64,000 nt of DNA from Thermoplasmata archaeon (GCA_036395115.1 DASWDU010000018.1:30239-94238), one strand, 5' to 3'. Positions 48,463-56,764 are shown, counted from the stretch's first letter. The notes: generated from the sequence alone by a model not told the origin. Translations and numbers: made by a program.

Positions 48463-49809
48463 CTACGGGTTCCCGTTGTTCTTGAGAGTGCCCTCCATGA
48501 ACTGCCGGTATCCCTCGAGGTCCAGCAGCCCGTGGCCGCTGTAGTTGAATGCGATCACCGTCTCCTCGTTGCGCGCCTTCGCCTCCAGGGCGAGGTCGAT
48601 CGCCCCGCGGATCGCGTGGCACGTCTCCGGTGCCGGGATCAGCCCTTCCGTCTTCGCGAAGATCTGCCCCGCCTGGAACGTGCTCAGCTGGTCCACGGCG
48701 CGCGGCTTGACGATCCCCGCATCGAGGAGCACGCTGAGCGTCGCGGCGGTCCCGTGGTACCGCAGGCCGCCGGCGTGGATGCGTGGCGGCACGAACGTGT
48801 GGCCGAGCGTGTGCATCTTGACGAGGGGCGTCATCTCGCCCGTGTCGCCGAAGTCGTACTCGTACTTGCCGAGGGTCATCGAGGGCACGGATTCCGGCTC
48901 GACCGCGACGAAGCGCGTCTCGGAACGGCCGTGGAGTCGTTCGCCGATCATCGGGTACGCGAAGCCCGCGAAGTTCGAGCCGCCTCCGACGCTGCCGACC
49001 ATGTAGTCCGGGGTGACGTCCGCGAGCTCGAACTGCCGCATCACCTCTTGGCCGATGATCGTCTGATGCATGAGGACGTGATTCAGGACGCTGCCCAGGG
49101 AGTACTTCGTGTTCGTCCCGGTGACCGCGGCCTCGATCGCCTCCGAGATCGCGATGCCGAGGGAACCGGGGTGGTCCGGGTCCGCGGCGAGGATCTTCTT
49201 GCCGACGCTCGTGCGCTCGCTCGGGCTCGGGATGACCTCGGCCCCGAAGAGTTGCATCACGTACTTCCGATAGGGCTTCTGGTCGTACGAGACGCGGACC
49301 ATGAAGACCTTCGCCTTCATGCCGAAATAGTTCGCCGCGAGGGCGAGCGCGGACCCCCACTGGCCCGCGCCGGTCTCCGTGGCGTACGCCTCGACGCCCT
49401 CGCGGCTCGCGAAGTACGCCTGCGCGAACGCGGTGTTCGGCTTGTGCGAGCCGACGGGTGAGAGGTCCTCCCGCTTGTAATAGATCCGCGCGGGCGTCTT
49501 GAGGAAGGCCTCGAGGCGCGTCGCGCGGTAGAGCGGGGTCGGCCGGCCGAGCCGGAAGTACGCCTCACGCAGCTCCTCCGGGATCGGCTCGGCGCGGTTG
49601 GGGCTCATCTCCTGCCGGATCAGCTCCTTCGGGAACAGGGGCTCGAACGCCTGGGGCGGCACGGGCTCCTTCGTCCCGGGGTGGAGGTACGGCGGGAAGG
49701 GCGCCGGGAGGTCCGGGAGGATGTTGTACCAGGCGTTCGGCAGGTCCTCCGTGTCGAGGAGGATCCTCACGTCGCTCGCGCCCGCCGATTCCGGTCTCAA
49801 GGCTTGCAT
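48463..49809 (-). CDS. trpB: Tryptophan synthase beta-like protein (TrpB2 class)
   Basis: 448 residues from ATG 49809; the open frame to 49845 precedes the predicted transcription start. [19 protein letters not shown] contains the PLP lysine, and [20 protein letters not shown] is the phosphate-binding loop. N-terminal [14 protein letters not shown] and the long N-region mark the TrpB2 group, which is often not linked to trpA. It condenses serine with indole or acts as a serine-using PLP enzyme. No trpA is present. First gene of the operon with hyuAB. Confidence 0.93.
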   Translation of the reverse strand: MQALRPESAGASDVRILLDTEDLPNAWYNILPDLPAPFPPYLHPGTKEPVPPQAFEPLFPKELIRQEMSPNRAEPIPEELREAYFRLGRPTPLYRATRLEAFLKTPARIYYKREDLSPVGSHKPNTAFAQAYFASREGVEAYATETGAGQWGSALALAANYFGMKAKVFMVRVSYDQKPYRKYVMQLFGAEVIPSPSERTSVGKKILAADPDHPGSLGIAISEAIEAAVTGTNTKYSLGSVLNHVLMHQTIIGQEVMRQFELADVTPDYMVGSVGGGSNFAGFAYPMIGERLHGRSETRFVAVEPESVPSMTLGKYEYDFGDTGEMTPLVKMHTLGHTFVPPRIHAGGLRYHGTAATLSVLLDAGIVKPRAVDQLSTFQAGQIFAKTEGLIPAPETCHAIRGAIDLALEAKARNEETVIAFNYSGHGLLDLEGYRQFMEGTLKNNGNP

Positions 49810-49847
49810 GGGACCACCGTTGCCCGCAGACCGGATTATTTGCACAC

Positions 49848-49854
49848 TATATAA
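49848..49854 (-). promoter_or_regulatory. TATA box of the trpB-hyuAB operon
   Basis: TTATATA on the minus strand, about 40 bases before ATG 49809. Transcription would begin near 49826, which rules out the in-frame start at 49845. Confidence 0.5.
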
Positions 49855-49911
49855 CGATTCTGTCCTTTAGAGTCTATTTTATTACGCTGAGTAACGAAAA
49901 CATTAACCCTC

Positions 49912-50442
49912 ATGGCGCTATTCCGTACATTGGCCAGTCGCATGTGGGCGCGGTTCCGTCCCTACTTCAAAGGATTCCCGGCGCAGGAGAAGGTCGCGCA
50001 GCTCATGGTCGTCTACGGCCTGCGAGTGCACGAGGGGAGCGTGTTCGCGGGCGACATCAAGCTCTCGGACACCGCCATGGCGCGCGCCGCCGGGGTGGAC
50101 CGCCGCGTCGTCACCGCGACCGTCGAGACGATCGACCGGAACGCCGAGCTGAAGGCGTTCTTCGACAAGCTCCGGCCCGTGTGCCACCTCCGGGAGATCG
50201 CGCCGCTGATGAATTGGGGGGCGATCGAAATCGTGCCGACGAACGCCTCGAAGCCCGGCATCCTCGCGGGGGTGGCGGCGATCATCGCGCAGGCCGGGAT
50301 CTCGATCCGGCAGGTGATCATGGACGACCCGGAGATCGTCGACGATCCGCACGGTTTCATCGTGACCGAGTCGCCCGTGCCGGAACGGTTGCTCCCGCAA
50401 ATCAAGCAGGTCGACGGCGTCAAGTCGGTCGTCTTGCATTGA
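49912..50442 (+). CDS. HTH-ACT domain regulator (COG1707-like)
   Basis: 176 residues from ATG 49912. The N-terminal half has a helix-turn-helix-like region (KLSDTAMARAAGVDRRVVTATVETI). The C-terminal half is an ACT domain (NASKPGILAGVAAIIAQAGISIRQVIMDDPEIV...GVKSVVL). ACT domains bind amino acids, and the gene is divergent from trpB, so it may regulate amino-acid metabolism including that operon. This role is inferred from position. Confidence 0.75.
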   Translation: MALFRTLASRMWARFRPYFKGFPAQEKVAQLMVVYGLRVHEGSVFAGDIKLSDTAMARAAGVDRRVVTATVETIDRNAELKAFFDKLRPVCHLREIAPLMNWGAIEIVPTNASKPGILAGVAAIIAQAGISIRQVIMDDPEIVDDPHGFIVTESPVPERLLPQIKQVDGVKSVVLH

Positions 50443-50513
50443 GCCGGGCCATGGGCCTCCCGCCGAATGCCGAGCCGACACCCTTTTCTCGCCGAGACCC
50501 GTGGCGGGTCCCC

Positions 50514-51137
50514 ATGGGATGGCACGGCCTCTTGCGCGTCGTGGACTTCCAGACGCTCCTTGCGTCGCAGCCCACGATCGCCGCCGCATTGGACAAGGCG
50601 CAGCGGGCCGGCGGCACGAAGGCACCCGAGGCGAAGGCGCTTCGCGAAGCGTACTACCTGCTCGCGAAGGTCTTGTGGACGCGGCGCGCGTCGATCCAGC
50701 GAGTCCACGACCTCGCGTGGCTCGATCACTCGGTCGTGTCCGCCTCGGCCCGCCTTGGGCATGTCTGGCAGGGCGAGGACGGTTTGCGGTCGGTCGCCTC
50801 CGTCGAGACGATCGCGTCGGATCCGGTGTTCCAGGAACTCTTCCCGGTGAAAGGGTCGGATTGGATCGACGTCGCGGTCCAGGCGTTCGCGGGGATCAGC
50901 CCGACCGTGAAGCTCGAGCGAGGGGTCGCCGGGCCGATCCGCGTCGGCTTGGTCCCGGACGCGCGGTTGAAGGCCCTCTACGACGCCGCCTCGACCGCAA
51001 AGTTCGATGCGCCGCCGTCCGCGGTGACGGTCCTCGGCGAGATCGAGGCACTTGCGGCGTCCGCGCGCCGCGCCGGGAGCGCGAGCGTCGCGGTCGTCTT
51101 CGCCGCATCGTCATTCGAGGATGTGCCCGCCGAATAA
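50514..51137 (+). CDS. Protein of unknown function
   Basis: 207 residues from ATG 50514; ATG 50451 in the same frame would add 21 residues. Soluble, Ala/Val-rich, with predicted helices and no motif I know. The C-terminal ASVAVVFAASSFEDVPAE looks like a beta strand plus tail. It overlaps the convergent CoA-binding gene by about 27 bases. Confidence 0.6.
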   Translation: MGWHGLLRVVDFQTLLASQPTIAAALDKAQRAGGTKAPEAKALREAYYLLAKVLWTRRASIQRVHDLAWLDHSVVSASARLGHVWQGEDGLRSVASVETIASDPVFQELFPVKGSDWIDVAVQAFAGISPTVKLERGVAGPIRVGLVPDARLKALYDAASTAKFDAPPSAVTVLGEIEALAASARRAGSASVAVVFAASSFEDVPAE

Positions 51138-51527
51138 CCGCGCGTGGTCGCGCATCATGCAACGGTCCTGGACGACCGTCTTCCCGGCGGCCTGCGCCTT
51201 CCTGGCAGCTTCCTCGTGGCGGATCCCGAGTTGCATCCAAATGACCTTCGCGGGTCCACGGACCGCCTGCTCGACGATCGGCGGGACGTCGGCCGAAGGC
51301 CGGAAGACGTCGACCGCGTCGTACGGGATTGGCACCGCGTCCAAGGAGGGATACGCCTTTTCTCCGAGGATCACGTCCGCGGTCGGGTTCACCGGGATGA
51401 TCCGGTAGCCGGCCATCTGCATGTACTTCGGCACACGGTGCGCGTCTTTCGCGGGATCCTTCGAGCACCCGACGACGGCGATCGTCCGAATCGTCGTAAG
51501 GATCCGTCGAATCTCGGAATCGTCCAC
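51111..51527 (-). CDS. CoA-binding domain protein (YccU/COG1832 type)
   Basis: 138 residues from GTG 51527; GTG 51542 is an alternative. The Rossmann-like CoA-binding fold is evident: IAVVGCSKDPAKDAHRVPKYMQMAGYRIIPVNP, VDVFRPSADVPPIVEQA, and KVIWMQLGIRHEEAARKAQAAGKTVVQDRCMMRDHARL. An ACTTAAG element about 35 bases upstream is a likely TATA box. Role unknown. Confidence 0.87.
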   Translation of the reverse strand: MDDSEIRRILTTIRTIAVVGCSKDPAKDAHRVPKYMQMAGYRIIPVNPTADVILGEKAYPSLDAVPIPYDAVDVFRPSADVPPIVEQAVRGPAKVIWMQLGIRHEEAARKAQAAGKTVVQDRCMMRDHARLFGGHILE

Positions 51528-51562
51528 GTCTAATCCCGCCACGACCAAACCACGGGTCGCGC

Positions 51563-51964
51563 TTAAGTCTTCGCGGGGAGAAGCTTGTGGATTACCCCCT
51601 TCAGGCTCGACGCGAGCTCGATTCCGTCCACCTCGTCCGGGCGGAACCACCGGATCTCAGAATGCTCCTCGTTCGCGATCCGCGGTTCTCCCTCCCAGCG
51701 TGTCACGAGGAAGAGGTAGTGCCGGAAGAGATCCTTCGATGTCGGGTCGACGTCTTCGTATATCTCGACGAACCGAGGACCAATCGCGCGGATGCCGAGC
51801 TCCTCCTGCAATTCGCGGACCAGGGCCATCGCAGGCTCCTCGCACGGGACGAGATGGCCGCCGAACGCATCCCACATCCCAGCGAAGCGGGTCTTGCTCG
51901 TCCGCTTGCCGAGCAGCACGCGGCCCCCGCGGACGATCAACCCGGTGGACGTGACGTGAATCAC
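51563..51964 (-). CDS. Nudix hydrolase
   Basis: 133 residues from GTG 51964. The Nudix box GHLVPCEEPAMALVRELQEE plus LGI fits G-x5-E-x7-REUxEExGU. LIVRGGRVLLGKRTSKTRFAGMWDAFGG precedes it, as in 8-oxo-dGTP or general nucleotide-diphosphate hydrolases. It is upstream of the CoA-binding gene on the same strand. Substrate not predictable. Confidence 0.88.
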   Translation of the reverse strand: MIHVTSTGLIVRGGRVLLGKRTSKTRFAGMWDAFGGHLVPCEEPAMALVRELQEELGIRAIGPRFVEIYEDVDPTSKDLFRHYLFLVTRWEGEPRIANEEHSEIRWFRPDEVDGIELASSLKGVIHKLLPAKT

Positions 51965-52096
51965 GGGGACCCCATTACCATCCCGCGGATATGTCGTTCT
52001 CGACTCCACGTTGCGCGAGTCGCTGGATCCGAGGGACCCGCAGCGAAATGCACTTTCGCCCACCCCTCCTCGCCGCGCATTCATCCGGCCCTACGT

Positions 52097-52118
52097 TTTT
52101 CGTGTATTTACACGAAAA
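52097..52118 (+). repeat. Palindromic repeat, copy 1
   Basis: Core TTTCGTGTATTTACACGAAA at 52098-52117, extended to ten-base arms by one flanking T and A. The two-base TT centre gives it an orientation. It ends nine bases before the ATG of the bracketed gene and contains TATTTA, so it may also include the promoter TATA element. Confidence 0.9.
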
Positions 52119-52127
52119 GGCGCCGCG

Positions 52128-52439
52128 ATGCCGAGAAAGACTGCGATGGGGCGGGTGCGCAAGGGCAAGCGGAGATCGCGGGAGTCGGGCTTCATCGTCA
52201 CGTGGGATGTAGATAGCGCGGATCGCCCGACGACGGCCCGCGTCCATCGTTTCGTGTACGGCGATGTGGCCAGCTCGAATGGAAAGGTCTACCGCTATCC
52301 CGGCTTTGTGGAGAGAGAGGGCGTTCGATACCTCGGCCAGTCCGTGCTCTTCGTGAGGCCGAGCCTGCTGGCCGAGATTGAGGCTTTTCTTTCCGCGATG
52401 AGGATCGACCATGAGGCGACTCCCGCGAGCGTCGGATGA
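52128..52439 (+). CDS. Small basic protein bracketed by palindromic repeats; possible Cas2/VapD-like fold
   Basis: 103 residues from ATG 52128. A basic N-terminus (MGRVRKGKRRSRESG) leads into a strand ending in Asp (FIVTWDVDS), a helix with Arg (ARVHRFVYG), a Tyr-rich loop (VYRYPGFVEREGV), a strand RYLGQSVLFV and a helix LLAEIEAFL. This beta-Asp / helix / LGQSV-strand order recalls Cas2 and VapD ferredoxin-fold nucleases (YDV..., SVF...), but the similarity is by eye only. The gene fills nearly all the space between repeat copies 1 and 2 and has no cas genes around it. A nine-base half site of the repeat lies inside the coding region (52250-52258). Confidence 0.6.
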   Translation: MPRKTAMGRVRKGKRRSRESGFIVTWDVDSADRPTTARVHRFVYGDVASSNGKVYRYPGFVEREGVRYLGQSVLFVRPSLLAEIEAFLSAMRIDHEATPASVG

Positions 52440-52459
52440 TTTCGTGTATTTACACGAAA
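52440..52459 (+). repeat. Palindromic repeat, copy 2
   Basis: TTTCGTGTATTTACACGAAA, identical over 20 bases to copy 1 and in the same orientation. It starts on the base right after the stop codon of the bracketed gene. Confidence 0.9.
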
Positions 52460-52560
52460 TCGAACGGAGTGGTACCGTACCGATACGCCCCTTGCCAAGC
52501 AATCAGATTTTTGGTGAATGACTATCGAAATCAATCAGGCGGTCAAACTACAAAGCGGAA

Positions 52561-52580
52561 TTTCGTGATTTTACACGAAA
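52561..52580 (+). repeat. Palindromic repeat, copy 3 (variant)
   Basis: TTTCGTGATTTTACACGAAA, same orientation, differing from copies 1 and 2 only by a TA-to-AT change at the centre of the left arm. It is separated from copy 2 by 101 AT-richer bases with no gene. It lies about 75 bases before the DHH exonuclease gene. Confidence 0.85.
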
Positions 52581-52656
52581 CCGCAGAGATGCGTGAGCAC
52601 GATGGTTCGCGGCCCCCTCCCAAACATTCATCTCATCATCGCTCGCTGGACAGGCC

Positions 52657-54102
52657 ATGGAGGCCATCGCCCGGGAGATCGCGGAGCGGCTGCGCGCCGC
52701 CCCGTCGGTCCGGATCGTCACACACATCGACACGGACGGGATTACGGGCGGGGCGATTGCCTCGGAGGCCCTCGATCGCGCGGGCATCCCACACGACGTG
52801 GCGTTCGTCAAGTCGCTCGACGAGAGCGTCATTGCAGACATCAAGCGGAAGGGCACGCCGCTCGCCTGGTTCGTCGACCTCGGTGCGGGGATGCTACACG
52901 CCTTGCAGGGCCTCGATGCCGTGGTCACCGACCACCATGTGCCGACCGCCCGTGAAGTGCCGCGCGCTCTGCGCGGCGATCTGGTCCGCTTCGCAGAGTC
53001 GCAAGATCGCGTCCTGATGTTGAACCCCCACCTGGAGGGCGAAGGCTCGGACGTTGCGAGCGGCGCCGGCTGCGCGTACGCCGTCGCGAAGGCCTTGGAT
53101 CCGAAGAACTCGGACCTCGCCGCGATCGCGATCGTCGGCGCGGTCGGGGACGTCCAGGACCAAGAGTTCCGCCGCCTCGCCGGATACAACCGTACGATCC
53201 TCGAGGATGGCATCGCCGCCGGCGTCGTGGCGGCGCAGCTCGACCTCCGTCTCTTCGGGCGCGAGACCCGCCCCGCATACAAGATGTTGCAGTTCGCCAC
53301 GGACCCGTGGATCCCGCGGCTCAGCGGCAACGAGGAGGCGTGCATCGCGTTCCTCCTCGAGCTCGGGATCGACCTGAAGGTGGACGACCACTGGCGGAGC
53401 TGGTCCGACCTGGACTCGGGCGAGAAGCAGCGGGCCGTGTCCGCCCTCGTGGCGCACATGCTCGAGCGCGGCTGCGGGATCCAGGAGGTCGAGCGGCTCG
53501 TCGGGGAAACGTACACGCTCGTACGCGAGCCGGCGGGCAGCCCGACGCGGGACGCGAAGGAGTTCGGCACGCTAATGAACGCGTGCGGCCGCTACGACGA
53601 AGCCGACGTCGGCTATCGAGTGTGCCGAGGGGACCGGGAGGAAGCGCTCGCGCAGGCCCTCCGCCTCCTCCGGGGCCATCGCGAATACCTCGTGGAGTCG
53701 ATGGAGGCGATCGAGGAGGCGGGCATCAATCAGCTCGACGCGATCCAGTACTTCCACGCCGCAGATCGAATCCGCGACACGGTCGTCGGAATCGCTGCGA
53801 GCCTCGCCCTCAACCGGGAGGGAGCCGCGAAAGACCTACCGATTATCGCGTTCGCGAAAGCGGACGACGGGATCAAGGTGAGCGCCCGGACGACGCGCGA
53901 CCTCGTGTCCCGCGGCCTCGACCTCGCCGCGGTCATGCAGACGGCGAGCCGCGCCGTCGGCGGGCACGGCGGCGGCCACCACGCTGCCGCGGGGGCGACG
54001 ATCCCAGCCGGCACCGAGGAGAAATTCCTGGAGATCGCGAACCGGATGGTACAGGAACAACTCCGGCCCGGTCCACCGCGGGAAGGCCGCCGGAACCTTT
54101 AG
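52657..54102 (+). CDS. RecJ-like single-strand-specific exonuclease (DHH/DHHA1, GAN type)
   Basis: 481 residues. DHH-family motifs: VTHIDTDGITGGAIASEAL, WFVDLGAG, VTDHH within the DHH site, and AIVGAVGD. The C-terminal DHHA1 motif GGHGGGHHAAAGATIP is intact. Archaeal RecJ/GAN proteins digest single-stranded DNA or RNA and associate with the GINS-CMG replication complex. The start at ATG 52657 is the first in frame after repeat copy 3. Confidence 0.92.
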   Translation: MEAIAREIAERLRAAPSVRIVTHIDTDGITGGAIASEALDRAGIPHDVAFVKSLDESVIADIKRKGTPLAWFVDLGAGMLHALQGLDAVVTDHHVPTAREVPRALRGDLVRFAESQDRVLMLNPHLEGEGSDVASGAGCAYAVAKALDPKNSDLAAIAIVGAVGDVQDQEFRRLAGYNRTILEDGIAAGVVAAQLDLRLFGRETRPAYKMLQFATDPWIPRLSGNEEACIAFLLELGIDLKVDDHWRSWSDLDSGEKQRAVSALVAHMLERGCGIQEVERLVGETYTLVREPAGSPTRDAKEFGTLMNACGRYDEADVGYRVCRGDREEALAQALRLLRGHREYLVESMEAIEEAGINQLDAIQYFHAADRIRDTVVGIAASLALNREGAAKDLPIIAFAKADDGIKVSARTTRDLVSRGLDLAAVMQTASRAVGGHGGGHHAAAGATIPAGTEEKFLEIANRMVQEQLRPGPPREGRRNL

Positions 54103-54104
54103 GT

Positions 54105-54785
54105 GTGGCTCGGGCCATCCTCGCCGAAGAGGCGGGCGGGACGGCGGTCTGTCCATCGTGCGGCTTCTCCAGACTGCTGCTCAAGGAAGCTCATTGCGCG
54201 AATTGCGGGAAGCGCGGATGCGAAAAATGTTTCATGACCTTCGGGTGGGCACAGGCGAGTCCCACCACGGACCGCCTCCCGCAGCGGGTATGCTCGACGC
54301 CTTGCTTCGATCAGTGGGCGATGGGCATGGTGACTCGCGGGTTCGCCCCGGTGCCCTGGGGTCAATCTTGGACAATCCAGGGCGTCATCATCGGACCGGC
54401 GTTCGCAGCGAGGGCTCAGCAGATGGCGGATCAGCACCGGGCAAACCTGCAGTTGGCGCATGCGCGTAACCTTCTCCAGGCGGAGCGGTTCGAGGATGCC
54501 GCGAAGATCTTCGAGGGCTTCGGCATGTGGAAGGAAGCGGGCGAAGCGCGACGGCATGCGAAGCGGAACGTCGTGACCCAAGTACAAGTTGACGTAAACA
54601 GCCTCATCGACCAAGTTCGCCGAGGCGGATTGACAACGACCTACGCATGTCCGGCATGCCACAGTCCGATCCAAATCAGCGGGGACACGGACCTCCGCTC
54701 ATTGACGCATTGCCAGTACTGCGGTTCCGTGATTCAATCGACGGACCTCGTGGAGTTCCTGACGCGTGTCGTCGGATACCGGTGA
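54105..54785 (+). CDS. Multi-zinc-ribbon protein of unknown function
   Basis: 226 residues from GTG 54105, two bases after the RecJ-like stop; the longer upstream frame is a shadow. An N-terminal cluster CPSC...CANCGKRGCEKC plus CSTPC suggests two zinc sites. A central helical Ala/Gln-rich region and a C-terminal CPAC...CQYCG ribbon follow. No enzyme motif. Co-transcription with the exonuclease suggests a nucleic-acid role. Confidence 0.7.
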   Translation: MARAILAEEAGGTAVCPSCGFSRLLLKEAHCANCGKRGCEKCFMTFGWAQASPTTDRLPQRVCSTPCFDQWAMGMVTRGFAPVPWGQSWTIQGVIIGPAFAARAQQMADQHRANLQLAHARNLLQAERFEDAAKIFEGFGMWKEAGEARRHAKRNVVTQVQVDVNSLIDQVRRGGLTTTYACPACHSPIQISGDTDLRSLTHCQYCGSVIQSTDLVEFLTRVVGYR

Positions 54786-54845
54786 GCGAGCCCAGGCAGA
54801 AATGGCCTCCGCCTTCTTGCCGCGACGGTCTGACCGAGCCCCCCT

Positions 54846-55418
54846 TCACGACCGCTTCGCGGCTCTCCCCCATCGATCCGGAGGAATCTGCTGATGGGCG
54901 AGGCGGAGGAAGTCATCCCGTCCGCTAAGGTAGTCATGGAGGCGGATCTTCCCACGTGGGCTCCGAATCACCCACCATCGGGCGAACGTATCGTACTCGA
55001 TCGAGCTTATTTCCCACCAATCGAGAGAGAGGTCGCCGGACCATGGCGAATGTCGTATGATTTGAGTCCGGGAAAGCCGACAAAGAGTCCGAAACATCTC
55101 CAGGCCCAAGACCGTGCTGAGGAGCAGGAGAGGGGCGATGACGAGGATGATGAGAAACGGAGAAAGCTCGCCGCGGTCTGGTGCGGTAAGGAACGTCCAC
55201 ACGTAGAGTGCGCCCAAGAAGGAGAAGAACGAGACCGCGAAGATCGCGAACACCTTCAGGCCCCGCCCGTACTCGAGAATCAGCTCATCGGTGCCGGGGT
55301 CCTGTCGAGCGTGAGGCGTCCGAAACGCGAGGAAGAGGATTTCGATGACGGGAGCTGCGCCAGCGCCAATCGCCGCGATCCAAGGGATATCAGACAACAG
55401 AGCGGTAACACTCAGCAC
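54846..55418 (-). CDS. Integral membrane protein with soluble C-terminal domain
   Basis: 190 residues from GTG 55418. About three hydrophobic segments (roughly 12-32, 54-76 and 86-104) are followed by a cytoplasmic domain with WWEISSIEYDTFARWWVIRSPRGKIRLHDYL, which looks like a bacterial PH-type beta sheet. The TATAAAA-like element at 55440-55449 puts the start codon at the predicted transcription start, so it is probably leaderless. No named family. Confidence 0.65.
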   Translation of the reverse strand: MLSVTALLSDIPWIAAIGAGAAPVIEILFLAFRTPHARQDPGTDELILEYGRGLKVFAIFAVSFFSFLGALYVWTFLTAPDRGELSPFLIILVIAPLLLLSTVLGLEMFRTLCRLSRTQIIRHSPWSGDLSLDWWEISSIEYDTFARWWVIRSPRGKIRLHDYLSGRDDFLRLAHQQIPPDRWGRAAKRS

Positions 55419-55439
55419 GGATTCATCGCTGTCGCAAAC

Positions 55440-55449
55440 CTTTTATAAG
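55440..55449. promoter_or_regulatory. Shared TATA element between divergent genes
   Basis: CTTTTATAAG with a palindromic TTATAA core. On the minus strand it lies about 25 bases before the leaderless GTG 55418. On the plus strand it would start the L7Ae transcript near 55470, leaving a leader of about 70 nt. No other AT-rich element lies in the gap. Confidence 0.45.
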
Positions 55450-55538
55450 CTGCGCCACTTCGAGCGCCGCTCTTCTCGGAACGGGGAGCCGATGACTCGT
55501 GACGTCCCGCGGCCGCGGGGCGGAAGGAGGTCTCCACG

Positions 55539-55910
55539 ATGGCCAAGCCCATGTACGTTCGATTCGAGATGCCGAAGGATCTGATCGACAAGACGTACCA
55601 GTCGATCGAGTTGGCGAAAGAGAGCGGAAAGGTGCGCAAGGGGACGAACGAGGTCACCAAGCTCGTCGAGCGGGGCGAGGCGACCTTCGTCGTGATGGCG
55701 GAAGACGTTCAGCCGGAGGAGATCCTGGCGCACATGCCCTTGCTTTGCGAGGAGAAAGGCGTGCCTTATGCGTACGTCCCGAGCAAGCAGGAGCTCGGCG
55801 TCGCCGTGGGGTTGGGCAAGGCGACCGCCTCGATCGCGATCCTCGACCCGGGAAAGGCGAAGGCCGCCGTCGACGATCTCGCCTCGAAGCTCCGCGCGAT
55901 GAAGAAGTGA
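55539..55910 (+). CDS. rpl7ae: Ribosomal protein L7Ae (eL8), K-turn-binding
   Basis: 123 residues from ATG 55539 with GGAGG 9-13 bases upstream. [57 protein letters not shown] is diagnostic. It binds kink-turns in 23S rRNA, box C/D and H/ACA sRNAs and RNase P RNA. It leads a cluster with eS28, eL24 and ndk. Confidence 0.97.
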   Translation: MAKPMYVRFEMPKDLIDKTYQSIELAKESGKVRKGTNEVTKLVERGEATFVVMAEDVQPEEILAHMPLLCEEKGVPYAYVPSKQELGVAVGLGKATASIAILDPGKAKAAVDDLASKLRAMKK

Positions 55911-55938
55911 CGGTCGGCGACGCGACAAGGAAGGGAAC

Positions 55939-56151
55939 ATGGCGGACGAGGACAGCATTCCCGCGGAAGTCGTCGAGGTCGTCGGCCGGACGGGGATGAC
56001 GGGCGAGGCCACGCAGGTCAAGGTCCGGGTCCTCGACGGCCGCGACAAGGGCCGCATCATCACGCGGAACGTCAAAGGGTCCGTCCAACTCGGCGACGTC
56101 CTCATGCTGCGGGAAACCGCCCGCGAGGCCCGTAAGCTGTCGGTCCGGTGA
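55939..56151 (+). CDS. rps28e: Ribosomal protein eS28
   Basis: 70 residues. [59 protein letters not shown] is the S28e OB fold with its usual end. It lies 28 bases after L7Ae and four bases before eL24. Confidence 0.96.
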   Translation: MADEDSIPAEVVEVVGRTGMTGEATQVKVRVLDGRDKGRIITRNVKGSVQLGDVLMLRETAREARKLSVR

Positions 56152-56155
56152 GCCG

Positions 56156-56764
56156 ATGCCGGCCCGACGCTCTTGCTCGTTCTGCGGCAACGAGATCGAG
56201 CCTGGGACGGGGAAGATGTTCATCCGCAAGGATGGGACCGTGTTCCTGTTCTGCTCCCACAAGTGCCAATCGAACATGCTGAAGCTCGGCCGGGTACCGC
56301 GGTGGACGCCGTGGACCCAAGCCTTCCGGCGAGCTGCCGGCCGTATCGCGGCCGAGGAAGCCGTCGTCGAGGAGGCGCCCGCTCCGACAGAAGCGATCGC
56401 CGCCGAGATCACGATCGATGCGCCGAAAGGGAAGGACATTCCCTCGGACCTCTCCGACCTGATCGACAAGCGCCTCGGGCCGGATCTCGCCCGCGGCGAG
56501 CTCGAGCGATTCTATTCCGACTTCATCGCGAGTGACGCGCTGCAGACGTCGATCGTTGGCTGGGCGAAGAAGAAGCACGGGGCCAAGCCGGTCACGCACA
56601 TCGACAAGGCGGAGTTCCTCGCGTGGAAAGATTCTCCCGAAGGCCGCCGGGTGTTCAAGGCGTGGCTCGATGGACAATGGGCTCGGGTCAAGGGACGCAA
56701 GCGGGAGGCGCCCGAAGCGGAGACGCCCGCTCCCTCGGCGAAGAAGGCGAAGAAGGGGGCGTGA
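56156..56764 (+). CDS. rpl24e: Ribosomal protein eL24 with large C-terminal extension
   Basis: 202 residues. Residues 1-60 are the whole usual archaeal eL24, with the zinc site CSFCGNEI...CSHKC and [13 protein letters not shown]. The remaining 140 or so residues are additional: an Ala/Glu linker, a helical domain ([48 protein letters not shown]), and a Lys-rich tail. The extension is not a domain I recognise. The TGA overlaps the ndk GTG. Confidence 0.9.
   Translation: MPARRSCSFCGNEIEPGTGKMFIRKDGTVFLFCSHKCQSNMLKLGRVPRWTPWTQAFRRAAGRIAAEEAVVEEAPAPTEAIAAEITIDAPKGKDIPSDLSDLIDKRLGPDLARGELERFYSDFIASDALQTSIVGWAKKKHGAKPVTHIDKAEFLAWKDSPEGRRVFKAWLDGQWARVKGRKREAPEAETPAPSAKKAKKGA

Noticed and set aside
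48422..49360. Long in-frame extension of HyuA
   Set aside because: It is the out-of-frame reading of trpB; the conserved DVGGTFTD start lies right after GTG 48421.
52097..52580. Ordinary CRISPR array
   Set aside because: Only three copies, unequal spacing (322 and 101 bases), one interval holds a gene, and no cas1 or effector genes are nearby.
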